A stretch of DNA of 64,000 nt, from assembly GCA_008694505.1 (NCBI GenBank), contig VZDJ01000116.1, positions 21,079,027 to 21,143,026 of the forward strand, in the 5' to 3' direction. How positions within the stretch are numbered: the stretch's first letter is position 1; every line of letters begins with the position of its first letter. Shown here piece by piece: positions 1-11,985 of the stretch. This DNA is from Cyanoderma ruficeps. Lineage: Eukaryota > Chordata > Aves > Passeriformes > Timaliidae. The position numbers were made by a program, and so were the translations under genes. The notes beneath the pieces were generated by a model. The model ran no database searches. It was not told the DNA's origin and saw only the letters and a list, made by a program, of their open reading frames with translations.

Positions 1-964
1 AATAAAATAGAATAAAATAATAAAAAAATTAGCACCAACAACAATACTAACAAAATAAGAGGGATTTTTGGTCAAGCTCAAATCAGTTAATTATTCAGAA
101 GTTTTTTCTCAGACACTTTCCTTGATCCATTTTTTTATTTTCCATTTAGTATCAGACATCTTCTTTCAGTGTCTTAATTAGTCCATCCATAAATATGGAT
201 TGGTTATTACATATTGAAGTAATATCACAGTAATCCTTATTATATTAACTTTCACCACAAGAGCAGCCATTTCTTTATTTTGAATTAATTCTTTCTCTAT
301 TAAAGTTTAGCTTAGAACTTTTATGGTTTAAATAAATACGACTTTTCATTTTTTTGGCTCTGTTTCTTCATTAGTACTTTTAAAACTTGTTGAGTTTTGA
401 AACATTTCAACTTCGATTTGTATTTTATGATTAAGAGAAAGTTAATTTCGCTTGTAATCCAAACACACCTTCAATTAAAAAAAAAGTCTTCTGCTCAAGA
501 AGGAAAAATGTGTCTATGTGTTTGTGGTCACACTGTCACACTATGAACAAACTGCCTGTAATGTGTGTATGTTTAATATGCAGGACATCAAATATAAAGC
601 AGCGTGCAGTTCTTGGTATGATAAAATGGCTTCGCTGCAGATCTGATAAAATTCCTCCAAAGTTTTCCTTCCAGTCTTCTGAACCTCTCTGAGATTCTTA
701 AATTAATGAAGAGGTTTCCCAATGGATGGTGACAGAATAAAGCACAGATTTGTTCATCTCTCTGGGATATATTCCCACAGAAAGCTGTAACACAAACTCT
801 GGGGATGAGATGCCAGAGAGACTCTCACTGTGTCTATTTCTAGTTTCTTATGCTCTTTTTATCAAGGATTTGCATCTGTCACGTACAAAATAACAGGAGA
901 AAGAAGTTTTGGGTTGCTAGTGCTTATTTGGTTTTAGGTTCTACCTTCATGCCAGTGAAGACAC
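1..964. other. Non-coding AT-rich stretch, nothing recognised
   Basis: The first bases are an A-rich run with repeated AATAAAATA words. The rest is AT-rich unique sequence with scattered poly-A and poly-T runs. The only open frame of 60 codons (510-692, plus) resembles no family and looks like chance. No transposon, RNA gene or exon was recognised. Confidence 0.6.
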
Positions 965-1062
965 TTATTTTAATTTTAATTTTAAGAAAATTTTAATCTT
1001 AAGATTAAAATAATTTTAATCTTAAGAAAATAAGATTTTAATCTTAAGAAAATAAGTAAAAA
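965..1062. repeat. AT-rich palindrome and 22-bp tandem duplication
   Basis: Positions 990-1011 form a perfect 22-bp palindrome centred on CTTAAG, built from a TTTTAATCTT arm and its complement. Directly after it, a 22-bp unit containing TTTTAATCTTAAGAAAATAA occurs twice head to tail (1013-1034 and 1035-1056). The palindrome shares the TTTTAATCTTAAG core with the tandem unit, so the cluster probably grew by local slippage or duplication. It has no coding content and could extrude as a cruciform. No transposon family is recognised. Confidence 0.8.
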
Positions 1063-4000
1063 TAATACTGTTAAACACAGAAAAAAGACTACATAAGAAC
1101 TATTTTCATACATCTGGTAGGAGAAAGTGAATTTTATTTTGAGTCATCTGAAAAGCAAAATTCTTTTAAAGCTTTTAAGAACTAGGATACAAAAAGCCCT
1201 TAAGCAATATTTTAGAATTTCAAGTTAAATACTTTCAACAAATGACAGAAAGTCCTACAATAATAATAATCAATTCAATGAATTATATCCATTAGTTGAA
1301 ATCAAAGGAAAAATGTTGTCAGATATCACTTTAAAGTATAATAATTTAAAAAAAAATTTTTTTTCCATGGGGTTAATATGTTGCAATATAGTGGCAAAGG
1401 TAATTAAACAAATCCTCTTGCATTTCTACTGCCAGGCCTTGGCTCCAGCTGAGAAAACTGTCCAGAAAGGAGCCAGGGCTAGTGGCATTCAGTGGACATT
1501 TTGGTATGTAGTAAAAGGAGGGACAATATCAGATTCGGATAACAGAGAAAACATTTTAATTGAATCCAGTTGTAAAAGTCACCAGAGTCACCATTCCTCC
1601 TCGGTTTGAAGCAGAGGGCTGATTGCTGCTAGATTGCCAGTTCCCTCTGGGAATGCACTTTGTGGAGATGCTGGAACCATTGGCTTCTAATTCTGAACCG
1701 GATTAGGTCTGTTTTGGGTCTGTGCATCACATGGGTATGATCCATGCTAATGGCTCATGGAGACATGCAGGCAGAGCAAGATTTGAGAAAAATCATCTTC
1801 TTCAGACACTGTGTCTCCTTTTCTTTATCTCTGAGCTCTTGATTTTGGCTGTGACACTATGATGAAGTACAGGACTGGAGCAACAAACAGTCTTTGACAA
1901 TCAAAATCAGGTGACATAACTTCAGGAAATCCCATCCTAAAGCTTTCCTCCTGGGCAGAAGAATGCAGGCTGAAATTAGACTGCAGCAATCACGTTGAGA
2001 TGATGAACAGGCCCTTGGAATCCTTTGGAGGATTTGCTTTTCACACATTGCTGCAACATGTCAAAGTGTTCTGCTGGTTATTTGGAGAGGGGAAGGCTTG
2101 CAGCTTTGATGGGACAGATGGAGCAGAACTCAGGTAGCTTGGAAATGTGAGAGCAGGAGTTTGGGATTGTCACCCCATTCCCCATCCTGTCACAGCTTTG
2201 GGGAGCAGGAGGGGGGGACCCTGACTGCCTGGGGTGCCCCAGAACTTTGCAGTGGCCTTCAGCCAGTGTGCAGAATTCCCTCTAGGCACTGTGGGAACCC
2301 AGGGAAAGAGAGCTCCCAGTGCCCGAATAACAGCTTCAGTTCCTTTCACTCTGTTTGCTCCTGGAGAAAAAGAAAGTCCAAGTTAGCAAGAAAAAAGTAA
2401 GGATGAAAAGGTCATCCATTTATTCAAAGCCACTGTTATTGGAGTTCCTGTCATTTTCTCAATTTCCAATTTTGAAGAAGAACAATAGCTAGATTTTCTT
2501 TAAAAACAGAGATGAAAACCTGTAGGTCAAAAGAATTTGCAATTGAACATTTCTAATATTTTTTTTCCTCATTTTTGTTAGTTTAGGAGAACATAAAAAG
2601 AGTTTTGTTTAAATGTACTTAACAAAGAAATCCAAGTCACCTCAGGCTGGAATTTGAAAGTCTGAATTCAATTCAGATGAATTTTTAAAGATCTACTCAT
2701 AATGCCTTAAAGGGTTTGTGTATGAGGAATGTTTTTAGTTCTTTCCACAGTCCTTCCAAGAGCGTATTACATCCTTTTTCTTTAGAGTAGTGGCCTATTT
2801 TGTCCTTGATATATCTTCTCATTTAAAATTCTAAATCTAATGATTTTTTTTTCATGCTGACAAAGAGAATAAAAGGCTCTACACTGTTTTCTTTAACATT
2901 TTAAAATCTCAAATGAACATGAAAACTGCAAGAAGTCACTTTAAAAGAGTTGTATTAAATAAATGCTACAGCAGGATTAGGTCCTTCTCCTGAAAGTAGA
3001 ACAAAATAAAATGAAAAAAAAAGTCCTTCAAATAATCATTGAATTTCCCCAGGTGGAGATGTAGTAGTGACTGTTATCTCCAAGGCTATTTATATTAGTC
3101 AAAATGTTTTGCCCTGAGAACCTGAACATCTTAGTGTTTGGAGATCAAAAATGGGGCTTTAATTTTACCTTGTGCACTACCAGTGGCCCTGGAAATTACC
3201 CACTGTGCTGACAGCTGCCTGTTCAAAGAAGATGCATAGCAATGGAAAAAACCTCTCATGTCACTGCCTCCGGTTCCTCCTGTTCCTGGGTACCCGTGTG
3301 CTGTGCGTACATCTCGTCACAGCCAGTCAAAATGCTTTCCCACTGGTCTAACAAATGTATATTCTTGCTGCACAAATCCCAACCCATGAAACATAGAAAT
3401 TACTTCCTCGTGATGTCCTCCTCCATATCTGGAAGTATTCTTTTCCAGTAGTTCCCTGGTTGGTTTTTTTTGTCATTACAACAGTTGCTAACAGAAACAC
3501 AAGAATAGAGGTTTATAACTTGCATTATACTGTCTTGTTTTGGTATTTTTTTCCTGCAGAGATAAAACTTTCCCAAATTTCCCATTATGAAAAGAAAATT
3601 TCCCAGGCTTGGTTATATTTAAAAGCAAAATTATTTGGAAAGTTTGAGTAAAGTTTCGTAAGTGACTTTTAAATGAGGGGAGAATGAGAAGCATAGGAAA
3701 CTTGGTAAGGTCACAGGACATGATCCTGCTCCCTCAGACATCAACAACAATGTTCCCAAAGTCCTCCCAGAGGATCTAGAACCAGGGACAGGGACTGTTG
3801 CTCTGCATTCCTTGTATAGGCAGAGCTGCCAAAGAGTCTTGGTGTAATACTGGGGCGAAATACAAATCCCAAACTTGACAAGGCAACATGAGCCTGTAGA
3901 GATTACCACATTCTGCATGAGCCACTTAACTACACACATGACCCAAGACTCCAAAGTTATTTAGTTGGTTCTCACTCAGCAAAGCCCTGCCCAATAAATT

Positions 4001-4111
4001 TGCCTGTTTATCATGGGTGGGATAAAACAGAACATCCACCAAGCCCTTATTTTGTGTCTTTCCATACCTTTGCTTTTTCCTAATGCGTTTTCATTTAAAA
4101 AGGAGAAAAGA
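1063..4111. other. Non-coding unique sequence, nothing recognised
   Basis: A run of nine A followed by eight T lies at 1348-1364. A somewhat GC-richer patch with a G-run lies near 2190-2250. Open frames here (the longest about 107 codons, 3631-3954 minus) overlap one another on both strands and match no known family. No transposon relic or RNA gene was recognised. Confidence 0.55.
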
Positions 4112-4157
4112 AACCAACCACCACCACCACTAATAATAGTAACAACAACAACAACAA
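4112..4157. repeat. Compound microsatellite (CCA)n-(TAA)n-(CAA)n
   Basis: A short CCA array is followed by TAATAATAGTAA and then about five AAC units. Purity is low, so the array is probably old. It adjoins the TA-rich block that follows and together they make about 230 bp of low-complexity DNA. Confidence 0.8.
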
Positions 4158-4340
4158 ATATGTTGCATATAATTAATATAGTATAAATTATATAACATAC
4201 CAATAGTAATATATAGTACGATACATTAATAATATTATCAATTTTTATTTTTATATTCTATATATTATTATATGTAGTATATAGCATATAATATATACTA
4301 TATAATAATATATATTACTTATAACAAAATATATTTTTTA
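4158..4340. repeat. TA-rich low-complexity block
   Basis: About 180 bp made almost only of A and T, with repeated TATATA, AATATA and ATTATA words, many of them self-complementary. No single unit repeats cleanly, so this is degenerate AT-rich DNA rather than a satellite. It may be a nuclear-matrix or easily melted region, but that is inference from composition alone. Confidence 0.8.
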
Positions 4341-6249
4341 AACTGTTATTGTTAATAAAACCAACCCACTGATCAAAAAACCTCCCTTGTTCCCAGTGAA
4401 GAGATCCGCATTTTTTCAGTCTTTGTCCTGAAACTAAACTCTGCTAGTGATCGAGGAGATAAGCTTGTTTTTGTCTATATCCGTGTTACGACAAAGGTCT
4501 GTTGCAAAGATAGCATGCAAACATGATTGCATGTTGTATGCAAGAACCCTCAGGAGTCAGACCTGTGTAAATGGCCATAGTGAAAAAGTTTTGGAAATTT
4601 AGCAGTCAGTTTTGCTGACGCACCTGTAACCTTCTCTGTTTTTCTGTACTGTTCTCCCCCTGCAGAAGAGAGAGTTCCTTCTGCCACATTTTTTCTGTTT
4701 CACAATGGGCTCAACCAGCAGAGCTGGGGAAGATCATCATGGGACCAAGACTGCAAAGATATCAATATATATATATATGTGCAAGGTATATAACTAAGTA
4801 CCCAACATACCATTCAAGCAAGTATGCCTGATAAGGATTTTGATTAGGTAACTCTTTTCAGATCTATGGAAAACCTTATTTGAGAAAATGAGAAACTTGT
4901 TGCATCCAAAACTCTTTATCGGTATCAAGACAACCAAATCACCCCAGAATCAAGAAGCATAGCAGGAGGATGGAGCAACAACAACATCAGAGTCCCATTT
5001 TAAGTGGAATTGCTCTGAGTTCCTTAAAAATAGCTAATTCAGGTGTTACTGGTAAATCCTGAGTGGGAAAATGCAGGTAGAATGTGAAAGCGCTGCATGA
5101 AAATCTCTCCCTGTGGATGCACTTTGATGGAAGGATGCTGCAATCTGCCAGGCAACTAAAAACCTACTACCCCTGAAGATAATTGCTGCTTCAGCCTTCA
5201 GCTTCCTCATTGCTTGGATCAGGATCTTTTCTTTGCAAAAGAATCTTCAATCTCATCACAGTGACTTCAGTGCACAAGGCAGGGTGAACGCAGGATGTCT
5301 CAGCCTCTAAAATATATAATGTTTATACCTGTTGCATCTGCTTCTTCTCTTAGTTTAATCATTCAATCATCATGAGGAAACCTTGCTTACAAAACATATA
5401 TTGTTTGTATTGTAAGCAAGGACTATGTGTATCATACTCCAGTATCTTTTCCTCTACACAAACATTTTGAGTAACTGTGATATCAAGAGATTCTGGCAGG
5501 TCTCCAAGAAGGATGCAGGATGGAATTTAAACAGCCTAAATTGTTATAGTTCAGCAAGAAACATCTCTTTTTTTCTTGTGGATTCTATAGTTTCTTAATA
5601 ATTTCTGAACATAGAACAGTAATGTCTCACACCTGGGTGTCTTTGGATTGCTATAAGAGCCGTCAATGCAGGGGATTGTGTCCATGGACTCCTGACTGGA
5701 GTTTCCATCATGGCTAATAATTTCCCTTACTTTTAAGGCTAAAGCCTTATTTGTAGTAGATGAATGCAGTCAAACTGTTGCACTGGGTTGGCAGGTTCTT
5801 GGCTGTATCTCAACTTTCAAAGACATAGCAGTTCTTCAAAATAAAAGGCATTAATGAACCAAAATTAAGCAATATTCCTTCAGAGTAATATAACACTTTC
5901 AGTCTTGCTTTTTCCTTGCAGTTTCTTCCTTTAAGTGACTTAAAAAGCAGCTTCTGGGGGTATTTTTTTAAAAGGGAGTAAAATTCTGAATAAGGACTTA
6001 ACGAGGTTCTTAATCCATCTGCTAGTGCTCTCTCCCATCCCAGCTTCTGAGAATTGCCTTGCTTAGATCAGTGTCATCTTTCACTGCCCTCCCTGTGAGC
6101 TGGGACAGGTCATCCCTCCTCTAAGAAAAATGGCTGATGAAATATTTATTCACTTAAATTGTCCAAGCTGGAGCTCAGCATGCAGATGACACAGATTGAA
6201 AAAAGGATGGGCAGGTGCTTCTTTGAGTTTCAGGGCTGAATTTAGCCAG
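4341..6249. other. Non-coding unique sequence with one hairpin
   Basis: Unique sequence with no open frame of note. It contains a seven-unit AT dinucleotide run at 4765-4778 and the hairpin at 5381-5421 described separately. No transposon family or exon was recognised. Confidence 0.55.
5381..5421. repeat. 12-bp perfect inverted repeat (hairpin)
   Basis: The left arm CCTTGCTTACAA (5381-5392) is perfectly complementary to the right arm TTGTAAGCAAGG (5410-5421) across a 17-nt spacer. The spacer has a smaller inverted pair, AAACA and TGTTT, so the fold could be nearly continuous. A perfect 12-bp stem with so short a spacer is unlikely by chance in 64 kb. It is too short for a typical animal microRNA precursor and could be the remnant of a small palindromic transposon. 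The arm word ACCTTGCTTACA recurs at about 8901 and 8926. Confidence 0.6.
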
Positions 6250-6300
6250 ACTCTGAGGCTCAGAGAGGTCTTCCCTTATGCCAGTTAGTGAGGGATTTCC
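6250..6300 (-). mobile_element. Possible MIR-like CORE-SINE scrap
   Basis: The words CTGAGGCTCAGAGAGGT (from about 6253) match the tail-proximal part of the ancient amniote MIR SINE read in reverse orientation. They are followed by AGTTAGTGAGGG, which resembles the next conserved block after a gap. Only about 50 bp can be aligned by eye and the middle part does not fit, so chance similarity is a real alternative. Confidence 0.3.
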
Positions 6301-8887
6301 AATGTTCAGATGTCTTGGCGTAACCCAGTGGAGGTTATACAGTGGATTTGTCACTGTGACACTGCAAAGGGCAGCTCATGCTCCAGCAGGCTGTAAAGCA
6401 CAATTTCTAAACTGATGGACTCATTTCTCTCTGGATATGCTCAAAGCACATGCATTCTTCATGAATTTTTTTGCTGTCACCAGCAGTCATTGAGGACATC
6501 TTAATGACCTGGATACTGTGTTCCTTTGACAAAATCTTACACATCTTCCTGGAGATAAATCTATTTTATTTCAATTTTCATCATGGGATGTGAGAATGAG
6601 TAGGAAAGATGAACTCTTTTTATGCTGGCTATTCTCCACCATCAAGCTAAAAATGTCTGTAAACAAACCAGCCTTTTCCATAACTCTCACTGACATTTGA
6701 GAGACTAAAAATGACAACTTTAATTTCTCCCATAGGTCTATGGGAGTTGGCAACTTTCCCCTTGAAAAGAATTTAAATGAAAAAAGAATCAAATCTTTTC
6801 CATCTCCAAGGGTGTGATATTAAGGAAATAGACGACCTCTGTAGATAAGTCTTTGGAGTTGCACAGTTTTGAGAACTGTCCAACTGAGTTGGTTCTTGCT
6901 GCTGTGCAATTAAATATCTGGGGAAGGGAAATGCATGCCGCTGCTTTCCCCTGCTGCCTTGCAAAGAAACAGCATCTTCCACCTTTTTCTCATTCAGGAA
7001 ACAAGGTAGCACATTACCCAGAAGCTGAACACCTTCCTGTCTGCGGCATCGTGCACACAGGAATTTTTCTGTTTTCTGTGTTCTACTCTGTCCTCTCATG
7101 TACCTAGAGAACCAGAAAAGGATCTCTGAACACTTCTAATTAACACTAATGCAATTTCTTCTCTCAGAGGTGGTTTAGATTCCTGTTTTAACTTGCATTC
7201 AGGGAGACCAACCACATCATGCTTTGGGAAACAAGAGCTGTCTCTGCTTAAGAAAGCACTATAGCAAGTGTTTGCAAACCTGTATTTTCTCAAGCTTCAG
7301 ACAATAAAATCGTGTCAGAGCTCACCTTTTAAAACAACCTCCAATTCACCTTCTAAAATACGGTCTGACCTGAGGTTTCTACGTGGGGAATGAGGGAACT
7401 CAGTAAATGCAGTACTTCAAATGAGCAATCATTTGGAGGGGCAAGTGCCTCAGGGCCAATCTCTTTTCTTTGTTATCATTATAGTCCACAGGGAAAGTTT
7501 TTATTTCCCTAGCATGGCTTTCAGTTTGCACTTGGAGAGGAGTAAGAATTCATGTCAGACACGATAGCACAACTCTACAGATTGGTCGATCACACTTATA
7601 TATCACAGAGATTTCATCAGAGCCAAGTGCCTACATAGTTGTGGATCTGGGTCTATAGAATTAAGAATGACTTCAGCTATTGTTAACTTCGGCATCTACA
7701 TTCTCCCTTTCTTTTGTTAATTCAAGTGAACAGTGAGAAACGTGTAATGCCCTGTTTCAGACCCATGACCTAGTGAAGGGTCATGTCAGCCTCTTGTAAT
7801 GATTTACCACTTAATGGTGATGGTGTTATTGTTCTGTAAGCCAAGATTTTTTTCACCAGCACTCAGAATTGCAGTCCTGAAATCTGCCAGAACTGCAAGT
7901 GCCCGAGAGACAAACCGGATTTAAGGCACAAGTTTTGCTTGTGAGTGGGATACCTCAAAACATTTAATAAAATCGCCTAAATCACTGTGCACCTCATTCA
8001 AGGAGGTTCAGATCTACTCCAAACCCCACTTCTTTTGCTGGCTGTGAGATACAGAAACGCCCATTGCCAGCATCCCGGCTCACTTACAGGCATCACATGC
8101 CAGCAGCTGATGGCATGTGCAGCCTTGCTGCAGCCTGGGCTCCCTGCTGCTCTCCCTTCCTTCAGAAAGGGACTCCTGCTGGGGCTGGGGATGTTTGTCA
8201 GCTCACCAGAATCACAGAGCTGATCCTTGTCTGCACGAGCCGGCTGCTGGGAGATTGTCTTCTGCCAGTGGAGTGCCACAGGATGTGCTGCAAGCTCTCC
8301 ATATTAATGGCATAGCATGAGGCGAAGCAGCAGGGGCTGCTGCCTGAGAACCTTTCAAGACACCAGCATTTTTACTTATTTATTCTTCCACTTTCCTTAT
8401 AAGATCATTAAGAATTTTTTCACTGTTCCTGAGAACTTAAGCTTTGCCTTTTTTTGTGAGGAGGAGGGGTTGATATGTCCTGCTGCCTCTTCTTACCCTC
8501 TTGCTCCTCCCCTGCAGTCACATCACAGGAGTACAAGTCCTTTCCTTCGGGCACCTTTTTCACTATTTGTGTAGGTAAATAGTGAAATTTCTTTGCCTTT
8601 TTAAAATTTTATTTCATTTATCCAGATTCAATCACTTCAGCAACAAGAGCCTGAAGTGCCCTCCAAACTTTTGTGTTCAGACAGGAGATTTCTAGTTTTT
8701 GCAGTCACTGAATTCAAACTCAGCATCCATAAACTGTTCAACCACTTGCCATTCAGGAGGAGGAACCATGCACACTGATGAGATTTGGGATCAGCAGCAG
8801 TTTGGAGTGGAGACTGTAGTTGAGGAGAGAATGAAGGTACAGGAGATTTCATAAAAACAAAATAAATTGTCCATTTACAATGGACAG
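6301..8887. other. Non-coding unique sequence, nothing recognised
   Basis: Open frames on both strands around 6773-7107 and 7987-8320 overlap each other in opposite directions and match no family. They fall in slightly GC-richer patches, where stops are rarer. The region also holds an everted hexamer pair at 7766-7783 (TGACCT, 6 nt, GGGTCA) resembling a nuclear-receptor ER6 half-site pair, which could easily be chance. Confidence 0.5.
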
Positions 8888-8940
8888 ACACAGTATTGAA
8901 GACCTTGCTTACACACAGTATTGAAGACCTTGCTTACACA
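8888..8940. repeat. 25-bp tandem duplication, two copies
   Basis: The unit starting ACACAGTATTGAAGACC and ending in CTTGCTTAC is present twice in direct succession with no internal difference, offset 25 bp. A partial third start (CACAGTGTT) follows with one change. Identity between copies suggests recent slippage, so copy number may vary between individuals. The unit contains the word ACCTTGCTTACA that also forms an arm of the hairpin at 5381. Confidence 0.9.
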
Positions 8941-11500
8941 GTGTTGAGCTGAATTCTACATTTGGTTCTTCTGCCTCCATCTAATGATCAAGTGTAAAAG
9001 AGTCACAGTAATCTGAAGGAATGATTCCTGGGAAACACACCCAATTTGTTCTTACCAGATAACTTCCACAGCCAGTACCAGACCTCTGAAAAGCCCTGAA
9101 GAAAAAGCCTCTCAGATCCAAGCAATTTAAATTCAATGGATGTGATTTGGCTTGCAGTTAGTTCCCTAGGAAGTAATGAAAGAGGTAATTAAAAGACTGG
9201 ACAACTGCTTTAAATAAAACATTATTCATTATAAAAGCATTTCAGATAAACTGTTTTGAGGCCATGAAAGCCAGCTCTATGTCTTTCTGTGCATCACTAC
9301 AGCGACCCAGTTCCAGATGGGGGAATGAGACCTCCTTTCTGAAGGTCCCATCACAGCCTGCATCTGTTTGAGGAGGAGAGAGACATATTAGCACATGTAG
9401 AAAAATCCAGCAAGTGTTCGGGTGTTCCTCTACTCACTCCTGTCCAACAACTTTAGTCCCTGATTGCAAGCTGCAGGCTTCCCGGCCTCTCTCACCTATG
9501 TCATCCTCAAAGACCTGCCCTCAACTTTCATCTGGTAAACAGCGGGGAAAAAAGAATCCCTCTTCCCTGAAGGAGGTGGATTCCTTTGAGTTAAAGATCT
9601 GTGGGATGCTGGGAGGATGCACTGAGGGTGAAAAGGGGTAATCCGGGGAAGATCTTTGACAATGGAATTTGATCAGCACCTTCCTTTTGAGAAGGCAAAA
9701 AATACTGCTGGTGTCAGGAAGAGAGTAAATCCCAGTGCTCCAATGGCAGCAGCAGAGCAGGCAGAAAATTGTTCTCTGCACTGAAGTGGGAAGACATTTA
9801 CTATTCAGTCAAGGAACTGGGCAATTTGCAACTTCCTAAAAGCTATTTCCTAGGGAAAAAATCCCCACCCAATCATTAAGAATACAAAAAAACACCTTTA
9901 AATAAATGTACCTGTGTGAAGGGGAATAGCAGCGGAACAACATCTGTGCAGGCATCAGTGCTCACACACACACACACTCCCCCCCCAGCAGTATTTTTAA
10001 AGACTATTAAATGGAATTGTGTGTAACTACATCTCTGTAGTGGGTTTGAGCTCACCCTAATTACCAACTGCATCAGTGCAATCAGCCTCCATGCTGAGAT
10101 TTTTTTCCTTCAACCTTCTATTTTTACTAGGTGACAGCAAATCTCTTTTAACCTGTAAATACTGATCCTTAGTTAAGATAAAATAATCTGACCCTGGAAT
10201 TGTCACCCCAAATGAATCACAAGAAGGAGAATATTTGCTGCCTTTTCCTGTGGAATGAGTGAAGTGTTAGGCATTGCTACCTTCCTCTCAAAATGCCTTA
10301 AAAAGCTTTTTTTTTGCTGTGGCAATGATTGTGCACCCCAGCCAGTGTGAATGGGAGTGTCAGTGTGTACAAGGGATACAGAGACAGCACAGGCTTTGCA
10401 GGGAGGAATTGCTATTTCTCTCTTTTATAGCATCTGTGGGATGTTCCTGTTGCAAGTTCTGTGGCTCAGACCTTGGTGGGTCAGCAGGGTCCTTTGCTGC
10501 TCCTTTGACTCGAGGCTGATGCAAGAGAGATTGTGCCTTGGGAAGGAATGGCCTGCCAACCACCACACTGTGCCTTTAATATCACAGTGAGAGGAATCAG
10601 GACTAATCAGGAAATAAATCAGGTTTTCATCATTGTAACTGAGAGACTGTTTCACCTCTGCAAATCAGTGCAACGGTGCGATGAAAACACAATTAATATC
10701 TTCTAGAAATTCCCTGGGTGCATCTTTCCATCAAGATTATAGGCAATAAAATTATTAATGTTTCAAAACAATTAAGCCATAATGAAAATTAGTAAACTTT
10801 CCCCATCCTTCTGCCATTATTATTGATTAATTCCATCACTGAAACTTTACTGAGGACATTTTTAAGTAGGACAAACATCAGCAAGGCATAATTCAAGTGG
10901 AGTTGATCTTGCCTTAATGACCAAGTGACATCTTGAGATCCCTTCCAGACCAGTTTTTCTCCTAAAGCATTTCCATAAATGATTTCTCAGCCGTGATTTG
11001 TATTCATTTCACATGGGTAGAGATGAGTACATCAGCTTCTTGAAATAAGGAAGTCAATCTCTAACGCATTCAGATCAGGTCAATTTTGAACTTTTAGGCA
11101 TTGAGATATTCAAACACCTGAAAAATATCTTACTTTGACATAATGCATGCTACTTTGCCAATTTTTGACAAGAAAAACTTTCTATTTGATACATTCTGGT
11201 TCTAAGGTACTAATTGATTAGTAAGCTTAAAACATACAGTAAAATATTCTTCCTGTAGCTCAACATTTTTTTCATTCTGCCCATTTTAATTCTTTCATCT
11301 TCCACTTTATTTAGCATTTCAATTGCAGTTCATCTTGAATGATTTAGAAGGAAATACTTTTGCAGAAGAGTAAATTATCATTTCCTTCATGTAAAACAGT
11401 TTTTCTTAATCAAACACAAACCAAGCAAAAAGCCAGAGACGATATCTGTTATTTTTGTCCCTTACTCTTTCTGACAAGATGAATTTTTGAATTTACTTTC
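8941..11500. other. Non-coding unique sequence with a CA/C-run microsatellite
   Basis: A seven-unit CA array followed by eight C lies at 9961-9986. Open frames at 9414-9781 and 10274-10655 overlap on opposite strands and look like chance frames in GC-richer patches. From 10673 to about 10870 the sequence turns AT-rich, with many ATTA/TAAT homeodomain-type words. No gene or transposon was recognised. Confidence 0.5.
9961..9986. repeat. (CA)7 followed by C8 microsatellite
   Basis: Seven uninterrupted CA units (9963-9976) are followed by CT and then eight C. This is a simple slippage-prone repeat with no further content. Confidence 0.85.
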
Positions 11501-11501
11501 A

Positions 11502-11985
11502 TTAGGACTTCACATAAACAGAAAGAAAAATATCTTGTTGTGTACAAGTTCTTTGTAGTCTTTTAATCACATACAAACTTGCCCTAAGTACTCTTCTAAA
11601 CTTCTCTATTTGTAAATAGTAGGAAAAAATAGTATAGAAAACAGTACAACAAAGCAAGTTATCTAGCTTCTTTTTTGTTTTTCTCTGTGACATTTCCCTT
11701 CTGTACAGGGACTTATACCCTTGGGTTTGGAGATGCCAGAAGATGTCTTCAGGCATAGGTGGCTGAAACCACTCTTTGGGTTTATGTTCCAAGGACAGCT
11801 TGGGTAACTGCTCTGGACAAACACAGTTTCCTCTTAGGTGTAGGCACAAGAGTTTTGTAAAACTCTGTCATGTGCAGAGTGTGGTTGTCCTTCAGGGTCA
11901 CATACTCCACGTACTCCTTAGTTGTGTGCATTGCCAGACAGGACCCCAGGACAAAAGGGGACGTGGGTGGACTAAGGAACCACAA
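11502..11985 (-). other. Two overlapping minus-strand open frames, possible frameshifted coding relic
   Basis: Two minus-strand frames overlap by about 68 bp: 11782-11985 (67 codons) and 11502-11849 (115 codons). Both read unusually protein-like before the overlap is passed. The first is rich in K, T and E (KEYVEYVTLKDNHTLHMTEF). The second has KPKEWFQPPMPEDIFWHLQT followed by a basic stretch. One base shift near 11800-11850 would make them a single reading of roughly 100 codons. I recognise no family, see no clear start context, splice sites or poly-A tail, and the last part turns into low-complexity sequence. It could be a broken exon or processed pseudogene, but chance is at least as likely. 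Confidence 0.18.

Noticed and set aside
2190..2230. Possible G-quadruplex near the G7 run
   Set aside because: It has three runs only; the next G-run is too far away.
5381..5421. microRNA precursor
   Set aside because: The stem is 12 bp with a 41-nt total span, too short for a Drosha/Dicer substrate, and no known mature microRNA is recognised.
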